From assembly GCA_023379935.1 (NCBI GenBank), contig JAMCPD010000003.1, positions 60,276 through 124,275 of the forward strand: a stretch of DNA of 64,000 bases, read 5' to 3'. The notes beneath the pieces are model-generated. The model was given only the letters and a program-made list of their open reading frames with translations, made no database searches and was not told where the DNA came from. This stretch comes from Actinomycetota bacterium. GTDB lineage: Bacteria > Actinomycetota > Acidimicrobiia > Acidimicrobiales > JAMCPD01. The translations under genes and the position numbers were made by a program. This document shows positions 28,334 through 37,082 of the stretch, in pieces (within the stretch, counting starts at the first letter, position 1; each line of letters begins with the position of its first letter).

Positions 28334-31300
28334 GATAGAGGGGTATAGCCGGGAGAAACAAGATAATCAAAATTAACTCCGCTTGAAGTACCGCCTTGTG
28401 TTGTCAAGGTAACGGAAACTGTACCGCCGGTTGGCGGCCCGACAGGCGAAGTAGCGCTACAAGAGGTTGTGGAAGAACAAGAGACGCTTGTTGCCGCGTT
28501 TGCCGATCCAAAATCAACTGTTGTTCCTCCTGTGACAGTTGAAAAGTTGGTACCGGTGAGGGTAACAACTGTCCCACCTGCGGCTGACCCAAAAGTCGGG
28601 GAAATTGAAGAAACCGTTGGAGCTGGTATATAAGTAAAGTTAATACCGCTTGTGGTTCCGCTTGGAGTTGTCAGGGTAACAGATACAGTTCCTGTTCCAG
28701 AAGGTGATACGGCACTACAAGAGGAAGTGGAAGAACAAGAGACGCTTGTAGCGGGATTGGCTGGTCCAAAATCAACTGTTGTGCCGCCTGTGACAGTTGA
28801 AAAGTTCGTGCCATCAAGCGTCACAATTGTCCCGCCGGCTTGAGGTCCTGAGGTCGGTGATATGGAGGTAAGGGTTGGAGTCGGCATGTAGGAAAAATTG
28901 ATACCGTTTGTGGTTCCACTTGAAGTTGTCAGGGTAACAGAGACTGTCCCTGTTCCAGAAGGTGACACGGCGGTACATGAGGTGGTTGAAGAACAAGAGA
29001 CGCTTGTAGCGGGATTGGCTGGTCCAAAATCAACTGTTGTGCCGCCGGATGCTGTTGAAAAGCCGGTACCGGTGAGTGTCACACTTGTTCCGCCTGATGG
29101 AGGTCCGGAAGTCGGTGAAATCGAGGAAAGCGTTGGAGCTGATGTGTAGGTATAGTTGATGCCGTTTGTAGTTCCACTTAAAGTTGTCAGGGTAACAGAG
29201 ACTGTCCCTGTTCCCGAAGGTGACAAAGCGGTACAGGTGGTTGTAGAAGAACAAGAGACAGACGGTGCGGGATTTGTCGATCCAAAGTCAACCGTTGTAC
29301 CGCCGGATGCTGTTGAAAAGCCGGTACCGTCAAGTGTCACACTTGTTCCGCCTGCGGTTGGCCCTGAAGTCGGAGAGATGGAGGTTAGGGTCGGAGCTGA
29401 CATGTAGGTAAAATAGATCCCATTTGAAGTTCCGCCTTGAGTTGTCAGGGTAACAGAGACTGTCCCGCTTCCAGAAGGTGATACAGCGGTACAGGTGGTT
29501 GTAGATGAACAAGAGACTGATGTAGCGGGATTGGCTGATCCAAAGTCAACGGTCGTAGCGCCTGATGAAGTGTCAAAGCCGGCACCGGTGAGCGTCACAG
29601 TTGTGCCACCTGATGGGGATCCGGAAGTCGGTGAAATCGAGGAAAGCGTTGGAGCCGTCGAAAGAATCACTATATAACGGTTGGTATTGCCTACCGCCTC
29701 ACAGAGGTTAGCTGAGGAACTGATTGATACACACAAGATAGAGTTCACGGCGGTAACTGTTGAAGGAAAGGTCTGAGTCGACCAGCTCGTGCCGTTGTAG
29801 CCGATAACAGTATTACCCGCTGCCTCACAAAAACTGGACGATGTACACGATACGCTGTTGAGAGTGGTCCCCGAAGGAAGAGTCTGGAGGGCTGACCAGG
29901 AGGTGCCGTTGTAGGATATAGCGATTCCGGGTCCGACCGCCTCACAAAAACTGGCTGATGTGCACGATACGCTGGCGAGCGAAGTGATCCCCGTTGGCAA
30001 AGTCTGGGTTGACCATGTGCTGCCGTTGTAGGATATAGCGATGCCGGTATAAGTGCGAGTCGAGCTGTTGTAGTTATACCCTACCGCCTCACAAAAACTG
30101 GACGATGTACACGATACGCCGTTGAGGTAAGTAACACTTGAGGGAAGAGTCTGGAGGGCTGACCAGGAGGTGCCGTTGTAGGATATAGCAATACCGGTAT
30201 AAGTGTTGGTCGAACTGTTGTAGTTATATCCTACCGCCTCACAAAAACTGGACGATGTGCACGATACACTGGCGAGCGAAGTGATCCCCGAAGGAAGAGC
30301 TTGTGAGAGCCACGTACTGCCGTTGTAGGATATAGCGGCATCTGTTCCCACCGCCTCACAGAAACCCGGCACACACGATACGCCATAAAGACCGGTAACT
30401 CCCGACGGGAGAGTTTGCGTCAACCATGTACTGCCGTTGTAGGTAAATACAAAGCCGGGTCCTACCGCCTCACAAAAGCTTTGAGATGTACATGATACAC
30501 TGGCGAGCGAAGTAAGCCCCGAGGGAAGTATCTGTGTTGACCAGGTAGTTCCGTTGTAACTGGCGGCAGTGTTCCACCCTACCGCCTCACAGAAACCCGG
30601 CACACACGATAGGCTATTGAGAGAAGATACCCCTTGGGGAAGAGCTTGGGTTGTCCAAGCAGTTCCATTGTAGCCAACGGCAGTACCGGTTCCTACCGCC
30701 TCACAGAAGCTGGACGATGTGCATGATACACTATAAAGACCGACAACCCCTGAAGGAAGGATCTGGGTTGACCAACTACTCCCGTTATAGGAAATGGCGA
30801 TGTTCCCTACCGCCTCACAAAAACTGGCTGATGTGCATGATACGCTGGCGAGGTAAGAGACTGCTTGGGGAATAGTCTGTGCAGACCAGCTACCTCCGTT
30901 GTAGGAGAGGGCTATGTTCCCTACCGCCTCACAAAAACTGGCTGATAGACACGATATGCTGTGAAGGTAAGTAACTCCAAGCGGAAGGTTTTGTTCAGAC
31001 CATGTTCCGCTGTTATAGACGAAGGCAATGCCGGTAGAGGTGCCGGTAGAGTTGTTGTAGTACCACCCTACCGCCTCACAAACGCTAGTAGAAAGACACG
31101 CGACACCGCTCAGGGAAGATGCCCCTGGTGGCAGGGACTGGGTTGACCAGCTGGTGCCGTTGTAAACGACGGCAATGGAAGTTTGAGTGCCGGTCGCACT
31201 GTTGTAGTTGTATCCCACTCCCTCGCAGAAGCTGGATGAGGGACAGGAAACGCTGTTCAGGTAAGAGACTCCCTGCGGGAGGGATTGATACACCCAGCTC

Positions 31301-32406
31301 GTGCCGTTATAGCCAAGTGCAGTATTTCCTACCGCTTCACAAGAGTTGGATGAGGAACACGTTATGCCGTTGAGATAAGATACTCCTTGCGGGAGAGTCT
31401 CAGATACCCAACTGGTGCCGTTATAAGCAACAACGGTGTTTCCCGCTGCTTCACAAAAGGTGGTTGATTCACAGGATACTCCATAAAGGTGCTGAGCTCC
31501 TTGCGGGAGAGTCTGGGTTGACCAAGTACCGTTGTATCCAATAGCGACACCAGTCCCTGTTGCCTCGCAAAAACTGGACGATGTACATGATACGCTAAGA
31601 AGGCCCGCGACCCCTGGTGGCAAAGACTGGGTTGACCAGCTCGTACCGTTGTAAACGACAGCAGTACTGGTCGCCACCGCCTCACAGAAACTGGATGAGG
31701 GACATGATACGCTAAGAAGACCCGAGACCCCTGAAGGGAGGGACTGGGTTGACCAGCTGGTGCCGTTGTAAACGACAGCACTGTTTCCTACCGCTTCACA
31801 AAAACCGGTAGTTACACACGAAACGCTGTTGAGGGTGACCCCAGAAGGAAGGGACTGGGTTGACCAAGTGCCTCCCTGGTAAACAACGGCGGTGGTTCCC
31901 CCTGTTGCCTCACAGAAACTGGACGATGTGCACGATACACTAAGAAGACCCGAGACCCCAGAAGGAAGGGGTTGGGTTGACCAAGTACCGCTCTTGTAGA
32001 CAATGGCGGTATTCCCTACTGCCTCACAGGAACTGGTAGTTACACACGAGATGCCGCCAAGGGAAGACACTCCCGAAGGAAGCAATGCCGTACTATTTGA
32101 CCATGTTATTCCCCCATCAGTTGTTTGATAAACTGCCGGTCCGCCCACGCTATTGACACCTACAGCAAAACAGACAGATGAACTCGGACATGATACAGAG
32201 TTAAACTGTCCAGCTGGTGAAAGATACTCCTGCTGTGTCTGCCAGTAAAGAGAGCCGGATGTAGACGCATATGCACTAGCCGCCAACCCAACAAGTGCCG
32301 CTAAACTGATAGCAATCGAACTTATCGTCATGCAGATACGTAGCGGGAGCCCTATTTTAGACTTCAACACTTGAATCCCTACAGGATGATTATTGCTTGA
32401 AACCAT
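27016..32406 (-). CDS. Giant secreted repeat protein: 21 Cys-pair repeats, 5 IPT/TIG, 3 C-terminal domains
   Basis: About 1796 aa from the ATG at 32406, which follows a strong SD (aaggaggagttcgcaa then ATG); the 27 extra residues on the track are not needed. A signal peptide (ISLAALVGLAASAYAS) is followed by 21 units of 35-48 residues with the core SVSCTSSSFCEAVG...YNGTSWSTQ.LPSG. Each has two cysteines spaced C-x6-C (x5 in a few), suggesting one disulfide per unit or blade. Then come five IPT/TIG Ig-like domains (SISPTSGP.GGT) and three domains of about 135 residues starting PYRICDTRAANTTSI and ending in VAVDVEGY. No enzyme motif or sortase signal. Likely a surface adhesin or fibre. Confidence 0.85.
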   Translation of the reverse strand: MVSSNNHPVGIQVLKSKIGLPLRICMTISSIAISLAALVGLAASAYASTSGSLYWQTQQEYLSPAGQFNSVSCPSSSVCFAVGVNSVGGPAVYQTTDGGITWSNSTALLPSGVSSLGGISCVTTSSCEAVGNTAIVYKSGTWSTQPLPSGVSGLLSVSCTSSSFCEATGGTTAVVYQGGTWSTQSLPSGVTLNSVSCVTTGFCEAVGNSAVVYNGTSWSTQSLPSGVSGLLSVSCPSSSFCEAVATSTAVVYNGTSWSTQSLPPGVAGLLSVSCTSSSFCEATGTGVAIGYNGTWSTQTLPQGAQHLYGVSCESTTFCEAAGNTVVAYNGTSWVSETLPQGVSYLNGITCSSSNSCEAVGNTALGYNGTSWVYQSLPQGVSYLNSVSCPSSSFCEGVGYNYNSATGTQTSIAVVYNGTSWSTQSLPPGASSLSGVACLSTSVCEAVGWYYNNSTGTSTGIAFVYNSGTWSEQNLPLGVTYLHSISCLSASFCEAVGNIALSYNGGSWSAQTIPQAVSYLASVSCTSASFCEAVGNIAISYNGSSWSTQILPSGVVGLYSVSCTSSSFCEAVGTGTAVGYNGTAWTTQALPQGVSSLNSLSCVPGFCEAVGWNTAASYNGTTWSTQILPSGLTSLASVSCTSQSFCEAVGPGFVFTYNGSTWLTQTLPSGVTGLYGVSCVPGFCEAVGTDAAISYNGSTWLSQALPSGITSLASVSCTSSSFCEAVGYNYNSSTNTYTGIAISYNGTSWSALQTLPSSVTYLNGVSCTSSSFCEAVGYNYNSSTRTYTGIAISYNGSTWSTQTLPTGITSLASVSCTSASFCEAVGPGIAISYNGTSWSALQTLPSGTTLNSVSCTSSSFCEAAGNTVIGYNGTSWSTQTFPSTVTAVNSILCVSISSSANLCEAVGNTNRYIVILSTAPTLSSISPTSGSPSGGTTVTLTGAGFDTSSGATTVDFGSANPATSVSCSSTTTCTAVSPSGSGTVSVTLTTQGGTSNGIYFTYMSAPTLTSISPTSGPTAGGTSVTLDGTGFSTASGGTTVDFGSTNPAPSVSCSSTTTCTALSPSGTGTVSVTLTTLSGTTNGINYTYTSAPTLSSISPTSGPPSGGTSVTLTGTGFSTASGGTTVDFGPANPATSVSCSSTTSCTAVSPSGTGTVSVTLTTSSGTTNGINFSYMPTPTLTSISPTSGPQAGGTIVTLDGTNFSTVTGGTTVDFGPANPATSVSCSSTSSCSAVSPSGTGTVSVTLTTPSGTTSGINFTYIPAPTVSSISPTFGSAAGGTVVTLTGTNFSTVTGGTTVDFGSANAATSVSCSSTTSCSATSPVGPPTGGTVSVTLTTQGGTSSGVNFDYLVSPGYTPLSPYRICDTRAANTTSIIENQCDTNGASPIPAKSGIQVQVAGYNSPYLPSGETPVPKGATAVVLNVTAIGGSVPSYLSVCPGGEASSACLASSNLNFVAGQSIPNLVQVGLPTSGSSAGDIEIYNFAGSVNVAVDVEGYVGTVSIQGQGSFNSLSSPYRICDTRAANTTSIIENQCDTNGASPIPAKSGIQVQVAGYNSPYLPSGETPVPKGATAVVLNVTAIGGTSPSYLSVCPGGEASSACLASSNLNFVAGQNIPNSVVVGLSSTGDIEIYNFSGQVNIAVDVSGWISAPGGEGSTFTSASSPYRICDTRAANTTSIIENQCDFYGASPIPAKSGIQVQVAGYQSPYLSSGETPVPKGATAVVLNVTAIGSSVPSYLSVCPGDEPAPACLASSNLNFVAGQSIPNFVTVGLNPSGDIEIYNFSGDVNVAVDVVGWYS

Positions 32407-32652
32407 TTGCGAACTCCTCCTTATAATTTTCAAATTCAAATGAAAGTAAATAACGGATATTACGTTCATGCTAGAGTAATCGCACAATCTTGATTAATTG
32501 TTTCACCGAAACAAATTTTTAAACTTAGAACCAACAATCAAAGCAGCCCGGTGCATGAAACCTCACACCAGAACAGCGGGATAACCGCATAGTCGGATAA
32601 CTCGCGGATTAATGAAGAGTTAACATTGAAACGGACCTTTCAATCCTGGATC

Positions 32653-33822
32653 TTAAATCCTCTCGATCAAAGTTCCCGTTCCCAACCCCCCGCCACAGCA
32701 CATAGTAATCAAAGCCAGCTTGCTTCCTGTGCGCTCCAACTCATACAGAGCTTTTGTTAGTAATACCACACCCGTACTGCCAAGCGCATGACCGAGTGCA
32801 ATCGCCCCGCCGCAGGGATTAACCCTCTCTGGGTCCGCTTTAAACTCCTGCATCCAGGCAAGCACAACTGATGCAAAAGCCTCATTATTTTCAAATACAT
32901 CCACATCTGAAATCGTCAAGTCGTTGCGCTTTAGCAGGCGATGTGTAGCTGCAATAGGGCCGGTGAGCATGATAACCGGGTCGGTCGCAACAAGACAGGA
33001 ATCGACAATTCTTGCTCTGGGAGTAAGGCGGTGGCTGACAGCATAGTCACGATTACAAAGGAGCATAGCACTGGCCCCATCGGTTATCTGCGACGATGTA
33101 CCCGCAGTATGGATACCGCCGTCCAGAACTGGTTTTAGTGCTTGCAACCCTTCAAAAGTCGTATCCCGTAAACCCTCATCACGGGTAATACGCTTAGTTT
33201 TCTCCGTTGGCTTTCCATTTTCATCAAGTTCCGGTGCATCAACCGGAATAATCTGGGTATCGAATCGCCCCTCATCCCATGCGCGTTTAGCACGTTCTTG
33301 AGATACCACTCCAAAGTTGTCGGTATCAAAGCGGCTGATATTCCAGAGTTTGGCAATACGCTCAGCTGCCTCAAACTGCGTGGTTGCTTCATATCTCTTG
33401 CGATACTGAGCTGACATTGGTTTTCCTATTCCTTGAGATATGTTGGACCCAAGCGGAACACGACTCATTATCTCCACTCCGCATGAAACTGCTACATCGA
33501 AAAGTCCGGCACCAATATGAGCTGCGGCAACGCTGGTTGCCTGTTGGGATGATCCGCATTGGCTGTCCAGCGTAGTAGAAGGTACTGTTTCAGGCAGCCC
33601 TGCGGAAAGCCACCCATTGCGGGTAACGTTGAAGGACTGCATGCCGGCTTGGCTTATGCAACCGCCAAAGACTTGACCTACATCAGTAGGATCAATATTA
33701 CTCCGAACAAAAAGGCTCGACTGCACCAGACCTAAAAGGTCAGCGGAGTGACATGTGGATAGACCACCGCCACGCTTGCCTAACGGTGTTCTTACCGCAT
33801 CAATAATTAAAACTTCATCCAA
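32653..33822 (-). CDS. Acetyl-CoA acetyltransferase (thiolase family)
   Basis: A 389-aa thiolase catalysing reversible acetyl transfer between acyl-CoAs. The nucleophile is in LDSQCGSSQQA (C89). The family blocks NEAFASVVLAW, CGGAIALGHALGSTG (catalytic His) and LITMCCGGGLGTGTL (second Cys) are all intact. The start MDEVLIIDAVRTPLGKRGGGL is typical, with an SD-like aggaga upstream. The absence of adjacent fatty-acid or PHB genes leaves the pathway open. Confidence 0.93.
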   Translation of the reverse strand: MDEVLIIDAVRTPLGKRGGGLSTCHSADLLGLVQSSLFVRSNIDPTDVGQVFGGCISQAGMQSFNVTRNGWLSAGLPETVPSTTLDSQCGSSQQATSVAAAHIGAGLFDVAVSCGVEIMSRVPLGSNISQGIGKPMSAQYRKRYEATTQFEAAERIAKLWNISRFDTDNFGVVSQERAKRAWDEGRFDTQIIPVDAPELDENGKPTEKTKRITRDEGLRDTTFEGLQALKPVLDGGIHTAGTSSQITDGASAMLLCNRDYAVSHRLTPRARIVDSCLVATDPVIMLTGPIAATHRLLKRNDLTISDVDVFENNEAFASVVLAWMQEFKADPERVNPCGGAIALGHALGSTGVVLLTKALYELERTGSKLALITMCCGGGLGTGTLIERI

Positions 33823-34010
33823 GACACTTCTCCTTTTCTAAAATATGAATAACTGCAGAATATTTTTAATATAGCCTGGATTTATAAACTCTGCCACATA
33901 TCGTAGCCAGTTATCTACCATCATCTACGGGACCTTACGGCCTTGTTTCCCTGGTCTTTTACTATTGGTCTTTGTGGACTACGCACAGTGGGTCTGCTCG
34001 GATTGTTCGG
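33823..34010. other. Left margin of defence island, no gene
   Basis: Holds the upstream region of the thiolase gene and then sequence whose minus-strand frame continues the duplicated SIR2 tail (NPSRPTVRSPQRPIV). No independent gene. Confidence 0.4.
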
Positions 34011-34099
34011 CGGTTGGCTGCACGTGTAATCCACGATAGGAAAGTCCCGTCCCGATTCATCGCGCATGACCAGCCGGAACACCTGCGGGTTGTCGGAGA
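34011..34099 (-). pseudogene. Orphan copy of the SIR2 protein's C-terminal coding segment
   Basis: It aligns without gaps to 34341-34429 at offset 330, roughly 80-85% identical. On the minus strand it reads SDNPQVFRLVMRDESGRDFP and IVDYTCSQP, against SDNPQVRRLVVCDKSGRDFP and IVDYTISQP in the intact gene. It is separated from that gene by an IS3 transposase scrap. Confidence 0.8.
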
Positions 34100-34281
34100 A
34101 GCCGGTAAGGGTTGTAGTCCTTCAGGAATGTCTCAAGAAGTACCCGTGCCCCAACAAGGTTATTGAAGATCTCTGCATTCAAAAGCTCGTCTCTCAGTCT
34201 CGAGTTAAACGATTCGTATCTACCGTTCTGCCAGGGTGATCCAGGGTCGCTACGGTATGGGGAACCCCCACATCGTGACAT
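34100..34281 (-). pseudogene. IS3-family transposase, C-terminal scrap
   Basis: SDPGSPWQNGRYESFNSRLR followed by DELLNAEIFNNLVGARVLLE and DYNPYR is the DDE-domain end of IS3-group transposases (PGsPWQNGxxESFNxxLRDE...YNxxRPH). Only about 55 codons remain. The frame then runs into the duplicated SIR2 tail out of register. Confidence 0.85.
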
Positions 34282-35771
34282 CAGCGTCTGGGGTGACCGC
34301 TCGGCACAAGGGTCAGGTGGTTGCTTGGGTCGATACTCGTCGGTTGGCTAATCGTGTAATCCACGATAGGAAAGTCCCGCCCCGACTTGTCGCACACGAC
34401 CAGCCGTCGCACCTGGGGGTTGTCGGAGAGTAGGCGCAGCAATGTGGGTACCTGGGTCTGATCGATCTCTTCCTCTCGCTCCTTTACTAGATCTACGAGT
34501 GGCACCCGAATCTCCTCTTCTCCGGCAGTGCCCTTGATGCTTTTAAGATCAGGGTACCTATGATGGCCAATGCCAGCAGCAGATGCCTGGCAATTGCCGC
34601 TACCACACTTGCCCCAATCAACACTCACCTGACCTTGGAGATCAGCATCGCTCCAGTCACGTAGGCTCCGGTCACGTAGGCTCTTCACGACTGCCTCCGC
34701 TTGTTCGTTACGGTACCATTTAGCGAACTCCTCGACACAAAGTCGTCCATGAAAATGAAGCGACTCCCCTGAGGTGATACCCAAGTGCTTAAGACGATCC
34801 TCGATCTTTGTAGAACAAGGATCGACGATAAATATCTTGACATCCTTCCCTGCAAGCGTTTCGGTAAGCATTCCACTTACAACTTGGTCCTCGGGCGGAA
34901 CGGAGTAGCCGATCACGATCAGCCGCTTGGCCTCTGCGAGGGCCGTTCGCGCCCTACCCCATATCTCACGAACGACGAGGTTCGTGAGATATGAAGATTT
35001 GATAGCCGTTGGTGGCACGATGAAGGGTACACGTCCAGGTAGCGCCCGCTGCCGAGCTTCCTCGTCATCGGGCGGAGGAACGCCAAATGTTGGAGGCACC
35101 CACCAGCGCTGCAGGGTAACCCCGGTCTCATCGTCTGGGCTCCAGTACCATGAGAGGGAGCCGTGTAGCTTGAGAAGTCGCAGGCTCCGGGCCACCTGGT
35201 GAGGGTCTCGACGAAGCGAAGCGGGAAGGTCCTTGAACTGGTCATCCGGCGTCCATCCGGAAGGTAGGGGCGGTAGACGATCCACGATGTCGTGGCTCGT
35301 CACGGGTCGTCCAATCCCGCCACCAGTTCGGTCAGTCAGGCAGTGTCCGTCCACCGCGCACTCGATCACATTGTCATAATTAAAATTGATTACCGTAGCC
35401 TGGCGCACATGGAGCACGCTAATCAAATCATCAAGCCAGACAGGAGATTCCTCCCGAAGAGCCAAGTTTTGCTGATCTCGTATCACACTGGCAATTGCTT
35501 TGCTCATCCGTACGAAGAGACTTCTCGCGGCAAGGTTCTCCTCCACCGAGCAGTAGGGCTGATCTTCGCCTATCTGCGACAGCCATGACTCGAAGTTGGT
35601 GCCTTCTTTGAAACGTAGGGACTCAGGAACACCAGCCTTGTCGAGAGCGAGCTGCTTACGAGCAAGTTGTCCGAGTTTTGGTGTCAGAGGGAACTCGGAG
35701 GAGACGGCGTTCGAGAACCCTGCCCCCAACAGAACGACATCTCGTGTATCTTGCTGTTGTCCAAAGCACAT
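34281..35771 (-). CDS. SIR2-like domain protein, probable NAD-consuming defence effector
   Basis: A 496-aa protein of the SIR2-like (SIR2_2) group found in anti-phage systems such as Thoeris- and DSR-type effectors. Visible motifs: nucleotide-binding VVLLGAGFSNAVSS near residue 13, VINFNYDNVIE (Asn/Asp pair) near 150, LLKLHGSLSWYW (catalytic-type His) near 225 and LIVIGYSVPPED near 310. The C-terminal 130 residues (WGKCGSGNC..., then SDNPQVRRLVVCDKSGRDFPIV) are a distinct, unrecognised domain. Neighbours are Mrr, an hsdM stub and a type ISP stub, with tRNA-Val nearby. The base composition looks GC-richer than the core. NADase activity is inference. Confidence 0.75.
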   Translation of the reverse strand: MCFGQQQDTRDVVLLGAGFSNAVSSEFPLTPKLGQLARKQLALDKAGVPESLRFKEGTNFESWLSQIGEDQPYCSVEENLAARSLFVRMSKAIASVIRDQQNLALREESPVWLDDLISVLHVRQATVINFNYDNVIECAVDGHCLTDRTGGGIGRPVTSHDIVDRLPPLPSGWTPDDQFKDLPASLRRDPHQVARSLRLLKLHGSLSWYWSPDDETGVTLQRWWVPPTFGVPPPDDEEARQRALPGRVPFIVPPTAIKSSYLTNLVVREIWGRARTALAEAKRLIVIGYSVPPEDQVVSGMLTETLAGKDVKIFIVDPCSTKIEDRLKHLGITSGESLHFHGRLCVEEFAKWYRNEQAEAVVKSLRDRSLRDWSDADLQGQVSVDWGKCGSGNCQASAAGIGHHRYPDLKSIKGTAGEEEIRVPLVDLVKEREEEIDQTQVPTLLRLLSDNPQVRRLVVCDKSGRDFPIVDYTISQPTSIDPSNHLTLVPSGHPRR

Positions 35772-35836
35772 ATCAGTTTCTGCTATCGCTCATTCATTCT
35801 TTCGTCCACAACTCCACCAACCCATCTACAAGTGCA

Positions 35837-35947
35837 GTCTGCTGCAAACCGTTTACGATACGTCGGTGAGTGCAGAATGCCGTAGACGTAATTAAACACG
35901 TCATCTGGGGTCACCTGGTCGCCGTAGCGCTGCCGGTAGCGTTCCAG
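35837..35947 (-). pseudogene. Type ISP restriction-modification enzyme, C-terminal remnant
   Basis: Frame not in the ORF track. On the minus strand it reads LERYRQRYGDQVTPDDVFNY, then VYGILHSPTYRKRFAAD. The 'xxxVFxYVYGxLHSPxYRxRFAxDL' signature is typical of the target-recognition end of type ISP (LlaGI-like) and related single-chain restriction-methylation proteins. About 37 codons remain, fused behind a stub of hsdM. Confidence 0.75.
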
Positions 35948-35991
35948 GGGTCAAGTGCAAGATGGCGTCCCGACATTCGTAGCCGGTGCCG

Positions 35992-36186
35992 TCACCAGTG
36001 TCGGGCATTGCGCTCGCCTGTATTTATGTAGGCGCTCAGATTTTCGGAGATGAAGCGGTAGAAGAGCATACCAAGGACATAGGTCTTGAAATCCCAGCCG
36101 TCGACGCTGCCACGTAGGTCATTTGCGATTCGCCAGATCGTCTTATGTAGCTCGGTGCGCTGTGATTCTTTTGTGTTCGGGCTCAT
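35992..36186 (-). pseudogene. hsdM: Truncated HsdM (type I restriction methylase), N-terminus only
   Basis: A 64-codon ORF: ELHKTIWRIANDLRGSVDGW, then DFKTYVLGMLFYRFISENLSAYINTGE. This is the conserved N-terminal bundle of HsdM. Full HsdM is about 500 aa and the methylase core is absent. It overlaps mrr by four bases, so mrr-hsdM was once a coupled operon. The sequence jumps to the type ISP remnant at about 35990. Confidence 0.85.
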
Positions 36187-37082
36187 TCGAAAAAATCCTC
36201 ATCTATATCGACAATTTGCAGCGTCCGCTTGACCTGGACTCCCACTTGATAACGGATCATCAACTCAGCAAGGCGAGGTCCATCGATGAGCACGACCCGT
36301 GGTGTTGATAGACCTTTGACAAATTCCATCGCTTTAGGACTGAACCGGGCGGTTGTGATGAAGACGCCTTGGTTTGCCTGCTGGCCTTGGAGTGCGCCGA
36401 CGAAGGATTGTACGTCCGGGCGATTCACGGAAGTATCCAACGAGTAACGCTTGGCCTGAATGTAGACGCGACTGAGACCAAGAATGTCCTGGTCGATGAT
36501 GCCGTCAATACCACCGTCGTTCGACAGTTGAGTTCTTGTTGCACGAGCATCGGCACCCCCATAGCCCATCGCGACAAGCAGGTCGAGGACTGCTTGCTCG
36601 AAGAAGCCGGGGTTCTGAGAATGCAAGCGATCCAGAAGATCCCTGGCTACTTCGCTGTTTATATCCGCGATACCTTGTTCGAGGCGTTCGTAAGGGTCAA
36701 GTTCATCAGGAGCAGGTGCGCTTGCGGCCTCGGGCACATGCTTCTTTTGTCCATCGTCATAGCCCGCAATGAGTCGTAAATCCGCTTGCGTCAGTCCACC
36801 GGGGTGATCTTCTAACAGTGACCGACCCGACTCCGTAATTTTGTAATGGGCGCGCGAGATAGGCATGAGGGCATTTGCATTCTTGAGGTGGGTGATCGCC
36901 CAACTAATTCGATTCTCATACCGGAGATCTCCAGAGTTGAGGACTTCGGCCCGCTGATCCCCAGTGAGTCCAACATTGCTAGCAACGAGACCATACAAAT
37001 CTCTGCGACTCTTGATCTCGCCATCTGAAAGTATCTTCAGAACCGGAATCATGAACTGCTGCCATGTTGGCATCGCGGTCAT
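36183..37082 (-). CDS. mrr: Mrr-type restriction endonuclease
   Basis: A 299-aa type IV restriction enzyme acting on modified DNA. The N-terminal winged-helix Mrr_N domain (MPTWQQFMIPVLKILSDGE, then RISWAITHLKNANAL) is followed by the PD-(D/E)xK Mrr catalytic domain: FEQAVLDLLVAMGYGG, NDGGIDGIIDQDILGLSRVYIQAKRY (catalytic D...QxK) and FVGALQGQQANQGVFITTARFS. Length is normal and all catalytic positions are present, so it is probably functional despite decay downstream. Confidence 0.92.
   Translation of the reverse strand: MTAMPTWQQFMIPVLKILSDGEIKSRRDLYGLVASNVGLTGDQRAEVLNSGDLRYENRISWAITHLKNANALMPISRAHYKITESGRSLLEDHPGGLTQADLRLIAGYDDGQKKHVPEAASAPAPDELDPYERLEQGIADINSEVARDLLDRLHSQNPGFFEQAVLDLLVAMGYGGADARATRTQLSNDGGIDGIIDQDILGLSRVYIQAKRYSLDTSVNRPDVQSFVGALQGQQANQGVFITTARFSPKAMEFVKGLSTPRVVLIDGPRLAELMIRYQVGVQVKRTLQIVDIDEDFFE

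Noticed and set aside
27906-31781. Many ORFs of 60-140 aa inside the giant repeat gene
   Set aside because: Repetitive coding DNA leaves other frames open. Their products are frame-shifted copies of the same repeats.
32407-32487. 27-residue N-terminal extension of the giant repeat protein
   Set aside because: A strong AAGGAGG site precedes the ATG at 32406, which directly gives a normal signal peptide.
33972-34433. Several plus-strand ORFs over the SIR2/IS3 boundary
   Set aside because: Antisense shadows of the SIR2 tail and IS3 fragment. Their similarity to each other only reflects the 89-bp duplication.
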